Source: Immersiella caudata
Lineage: Eukaryota; Ascomycota; Sordariomycetes; Sordariales; Lasiosphaeriaceae
Length of the DNA stretch: 64,000 nucleotides
Direction of reading: 5' to 3'
Assembly: GCA_030512335.1 (NCBI GenBank)
Contig: JAULSU010000003.1
Span: 2,480,001 to 2,544,000, forward strand
Position 1 is the stretch's first letter. Every line of letters begins with the position of its first letter. The translations under genes were made by a program, and so were the position numbers. Below, one piece after another: positions 60,879 to 64,000 of the stretch. Below the pieces are notes generated by a model. It had not been told where the DNA came from, searched no databases, and saw only the letters and a list, made by a program, of their open reading frames with translations.

Positions 60879-62067
60879 CGTGTGTTCTCTGGAATCAGGT
60901 TTGGGTTTGGGTTGTTTGGAGTTTGGGTACGGGTATGGGTTGGATCAGCAAGCGGGTCGTTATGGACCGGATTTGCTTCCACGCTGTGGACGACAGGAAT
61001 GCAACACGGTCGCTTGTTTTCTTTCTTCCTCTTTAACTGTTTCCATATTGGACACGGCTGCGTATTGTTTCTTCATTGCTTTCCCCTCACTGCAGTTCCT
61101 CTCTCTTTATTATGGTTTTTGAGATGGATTGATGGATGGGTGTGCGTTACTCGGGTTGTTGGGGCACCTATGTACGGATCCAAGGCGCTTCGAGGCAACC
61201 TGTCAGACACCTCGGACGGAGCGGCGCCCTTTGGGTTCAAAATGCCCTGGCGTCAATATTGATTATTTGTTGATGACATCCAGTGAATGGCGGACGAATT
61301 CGGTCTGGTTTGGGATAGTGTATGTATGGATGGATGTGGAGGTAGAATCGTATTGTATTTGCTACGTGCTTCGGACCAGCCCAGACAATATTGGACTGGT
61401 GAGACTTTCATGCTGGTTACCATGGGCTTGCGTGAAGATGTCCACGTCGGAAACGACTCGACCTAATATCGACCAAGGCCTGTGAACATATTCTCACCTG
61501 GGAAGTGGAGTATTGGCCTCATGGTCGTGATAGTCTCTGGACCACGTTGGTGGTTTTCAGTTCGACCAGCTCTTCGTGACATGCAGATCAGTAGACAGCT
61601 CAGGGTGGTGGTCTGTACTTTTTTAGTCCGTCTCCATCGAATTCTACCACACGCATACTCTCTCGGTTTAAATTTACCACAGCATGCGTTACACCAAGTA
61701 AGTTAGGACGAAGTTTGGTTCAGAGTTTGATTACCCTGCCGAGAAGATGGCCTCCATGGTGTGGCTGCCTCAAATCATGGATTTTGCCTTTCACAAGACC
61801 CCTCGAAAGCAACGATCCGTCCCTTTTCCCATTGCACGCGCAATCTCAATGCAAATGTCATATCAATTAGACGCCATTGTGACCCAATCCATCCGCAACC
61901 ATGCCCTGTACTACTTGTGTCTGCATCCCAAACGGGAGGCCTCACCAAGAATCATTGTCGTGAGGCGCATCCACAGGCGTACTGCCATATGGTTGCTCAA
62001 CCAGCTCAGTACCATAGGAACCACCATTCTCTGCCGAAACGGGGGATGCGTCAACGACCTCGACACC
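60879..62067. other. Convergent intergenic spacer
   Basis: 1.19 kb between the stops of the secreted-protein gene and RPS3. Short open frames only; the frame that runs rightward into RPS3 (from 61747) is antisense to it. Confidence 0.6.
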
Positions 62068-62980
62068 CTATTGCTCGGCCGTTGTGGGTTCCTCCTCAGC
62101 CTGCTCATCCTGGCGGGCAGCCTCAGCGGCGGCCTGAGCCGCTTGAGCCTTGGCACCGTAATCCTGGCTCATAGGCTGGACAACGGGCGTCTCCTCCTTG
62201 GGGTCGATGATGGTGACGGCGTCGGGAAGAGACTTCTGGGGACCGGCCTTGCCCTCGGGGTCGCTGCCGCGCATGATCTTGACCTTGATACCGAGCACAC
62301 CCTGGCGGAGCAGGACGTGACGGGTGGCGCTGTCGATGAAGTCTTTAGCGGGCTGGCCGGAGTGGATCATGAAGCCATCGGTGAACTTCATGCTCTTGGC
62401 GCGGGCAGCACGGAGCTTGCCGGAAACGACGACCTCGCAGCCCTTGGCGCCCGACTCCATGATGAAACGGAGGACACCATAGCAGGCACGACGGACAGCA
62501 AGACCGTTGAGAAGCTTGTAGCGGAGGGACTCGCACTGGGCGACGGCGGAGAGACCACGGTTCTGGACCTTGGCGGCGTAGAGGGAGACCGAGTTCTCGG
62601 GGAACTTGAAGCGCTTCTGGATCAAGCTGGTGAGCTCGCGGATGCGGCGGCCCTGCTCGCCGAGGACCTCCTGGGTGTGTGTAGCGCGGATGATAATGTC
62701 GGTAACGGTGGGCGTGACGCGGACCTCAACGCCGGAGTAGCCCTCCTCGGCCAGCTCGCGCTGGAAGAACTCGTTCAGCTCGGCATAGAAGACGCCGTCA
62801 GCGACGAACTTTCTGCGCTTGGAACTGTAGACAGGAGAGCCGGTCAGCATCTGCGACATTGGAGGTTTTCTAGCCTACGAGAGAATCCCCGCCATCCCAC
62901 CAGTGTCGCAACTCGCTGTGACCGGGTCGTCGGATCCGGAGTTCCAATTTTACTTACATCTGGGTTCCGGGAGTGGCCAT
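62068..62980 (-). CDS. RPS3: 40S ribosomal protein uS3 (RPS3)
   Basis: 259 residues from exons 62980-62958 and 62824-62068 on the minus strand. The first exon encodes MATPGTQ plus two bases; splicing (GTAAGT donor, GCTGACC branch, TACAG acceptor, 133-nt intron) yields [20 protein letters not shown], the conserved uS3 start. A KH type-2 domain (about 20-95, with [10 protein letters not shown]) and the S3 C-terminal domain ([30 protein letters not shown]) follow, then an Ala/Glu-rich tail. uS3 lines the mRNA entry channel of the small subunit. An ATG inside the intron opens the same frame and would mislead ORF-based calls. Divergent from the myotubularin gene (593 bp). Confidence 0.96.
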
Positions 62981-63573
62981 GGTTGCGGATTGGCTCTGAG
63001 TTGAATGAAAGGTTCAACTGGTGAGGTTGCGTGGTCTCGATGTTCGCCGTTCGCCAACCTTTGGGTTGGGAAATAATTCAGCTCGCGCAGCTCTTTTTTT
63101 TGGTGGGCAATCCGGCAAGTGCCAGGAGTGGAGTAGGGCTGGGGCCATTGGCGGGGGCGTGCGCCGACCTCGAGGGGGGTGGCCTTATCAACGCAAGTCA
63201 CTTGGCGCACCTGCCTCCAACTTGATCAAAGTGGGGGCTTTGCCGACGTCAGCCCCGTGGTTCAACTGAGGTAGAGGGTGTTTGTCACTTGCTCTGGCGC
63301 GATGCCCAGCCAGGTCAGCGCCTGTTTCGCTCGCGTGCAAGGCCGAGAATAACTAGAGCTTGTCCGTCCAGCCGTCTATGCCTGGCTCTCTCCATACTTT
63401 GTACCGGCCCTCCCTTCACGAATGAACCACAGCTCAGTCGTTGCCCCGCATCGCGAGTCGCCTTGACAGCAGCTCCCCCTCCATCCCCAACGCCCACCAT
63501 CCTCCAGCGTCAAACTGCTGTCCAGGGTCCCATCACGGCCCTGGTTGGCGCGCCGCCCCTTAGTTCTACCACA
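62981..63573. other. Divergent promoter of RPS3 and the myotubularin gene
   Basis: 593 bp between outward-facing start codons. It contains a T-run near 63093-63100 and GC-rich stretches; no named element recognised. Confidence 0.6.
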
Positions 63574-64000
63574 ATGGCAGCACCACCGCAAACCAAACAA
63601 GTGTGTTTTCTCCTGCTCCGTTCCGGAAGCGACGCCACTAAACCAATGCCCAGCTGTACCCGAACATACAGGCTTTGCGAGGAGGAAAACCCGAGCTCGG
63701 CGACCTCGGCCTCAATGACTTCCACCTCGTCTTCCGATTCCCGCCCCAGTCCAAGACGGACGCCGACCCGGACCTGAAGAAGCAGGTCAAGCAAGCATGG
63801 TTCGCGTTCCACATTGTCTCACAGTGCAATCTGCGGTTGATGCCCCCGTCGAGCGGCATACACTCTTCGATTCGCATCCGGTTCAGGGACTTTACCTATG
63901 TTAGCTTCAACTTCGAAGATGAGAAGCAGGCCCGCGACGCCTTCGAGTTTATCCGCTCCAGAACATGCCGGCTCGGGAGCATAGAGAAGTTACTAGCCTT
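63574..64000 (+). CDS. Myotubularin-type phosphoinositide 3-phosphatase (Ymr1-like), 3' partial
   Basis: Exons 63574-63600 and 63654->64000 (53-nt intron, GTGTGT donor, CCCAG acceptor) give about 124 N-terminal residues. After MAAPPQTKQ, the sequence reads like the PH-GRAM domain of fungal myotubularins: LNDFHLVFRFP, AWFAFHIVSQCNLR, IRIRFRDFTYVSFNF and then FIRSRTCRLGSIEKLLA, the run that leads into the phosphatase core. The CxxGWDRT catalytic loop lies beyond the window. Myotubularins remove the 3-phosphate from PI3P and PI(3,5)P2 on endosomes and vacuoles. Assignment rests on the N-terminus only. Confidence 0.78.

Noticed and set aside
61747..63024. 425-codon plus-strand open frame
   Set aside because: Antisense to RPS3; its apparent Leu/Gly/Asp-rich protein is the shadow of highly biased ribosomal-protein codons.

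Overview
This is nuclear DNA of a filamentous ascomycete. The genes are split by short introns (mostly 50-130 nt, GTRNGT donors, CTRAY branch sites), and many products are Pezizomycotina-type: a siderophore MFS transporter, a Zn2Cys6/DUF3468 factor, a RING-PH-VWA scaffold and a fungal Nnf1. Protein character and codon use suggest Sordariomycetes, probably Sordariales. That placement is inference.

Layout: (1) 1-1325, 3' part of CCT8. (2) 1326-8559, long stretch with no supported gene. (3) 8560-12484, RING-H2/PH/VWA protein with Ste5/Far1-like architecture. (4) 14513-16618, siderophore-type MFS transporter, convergent with a saccharopine-dehydrogenase-like oxidoreductase (16925-18444, minus) that shares a divergent promoter with ribosomal protein eL43 (19100-20285). 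(5) 22137-24202, RING+PHD protein, then mitoribosomal mL46 (25463-26687), convergent with a PARN/Triman-type DEDD nuclease (27038-28734, minus) that has an in-frame TAG. (6) 29997-31970, Gln-rich protein (minus), then 3.2 kb without genes that includes a (CT)43 tract. (7) 35353-36079, small secreted protein (minus); 36775-37967, duplicated-module protein (minus); 38721-41385, cytochrome b561-type membrane protein (plus). (8) 41919-42855, NNF1, convergent with a PH-domain protein (43461-44769, minus). (9) 49393-51135, G3BP/Bre5/Nxt3-like NTF2-RRM protein (minus). (10) 55070-57105, Zn2Cys6 factor; 59559-60878, secreted protein; 62068-62980, ribosomal protein uS3 (minus), divergent from a myotubularin-type phosphatase cut by the window end (63574 onward).

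The genes are mostly housekeeping and conserved, without a metabolite cluster, transposon, CRISPR array or recognisable tRNA. The points most worth a second look are: the RING-PH-VWA scaffold with a degenerate metal site; a perfect SreA-type GATA element upstream of the siderophore transporter; eL43 built from seven exons, two of them 11 and 8 nt; a 20-bp hairpin inside an intron of the oxidoreductase; in-frame TAG codons in or after two reading frames; and a uORF that overlaps the start codon of the RING-PHD gene.
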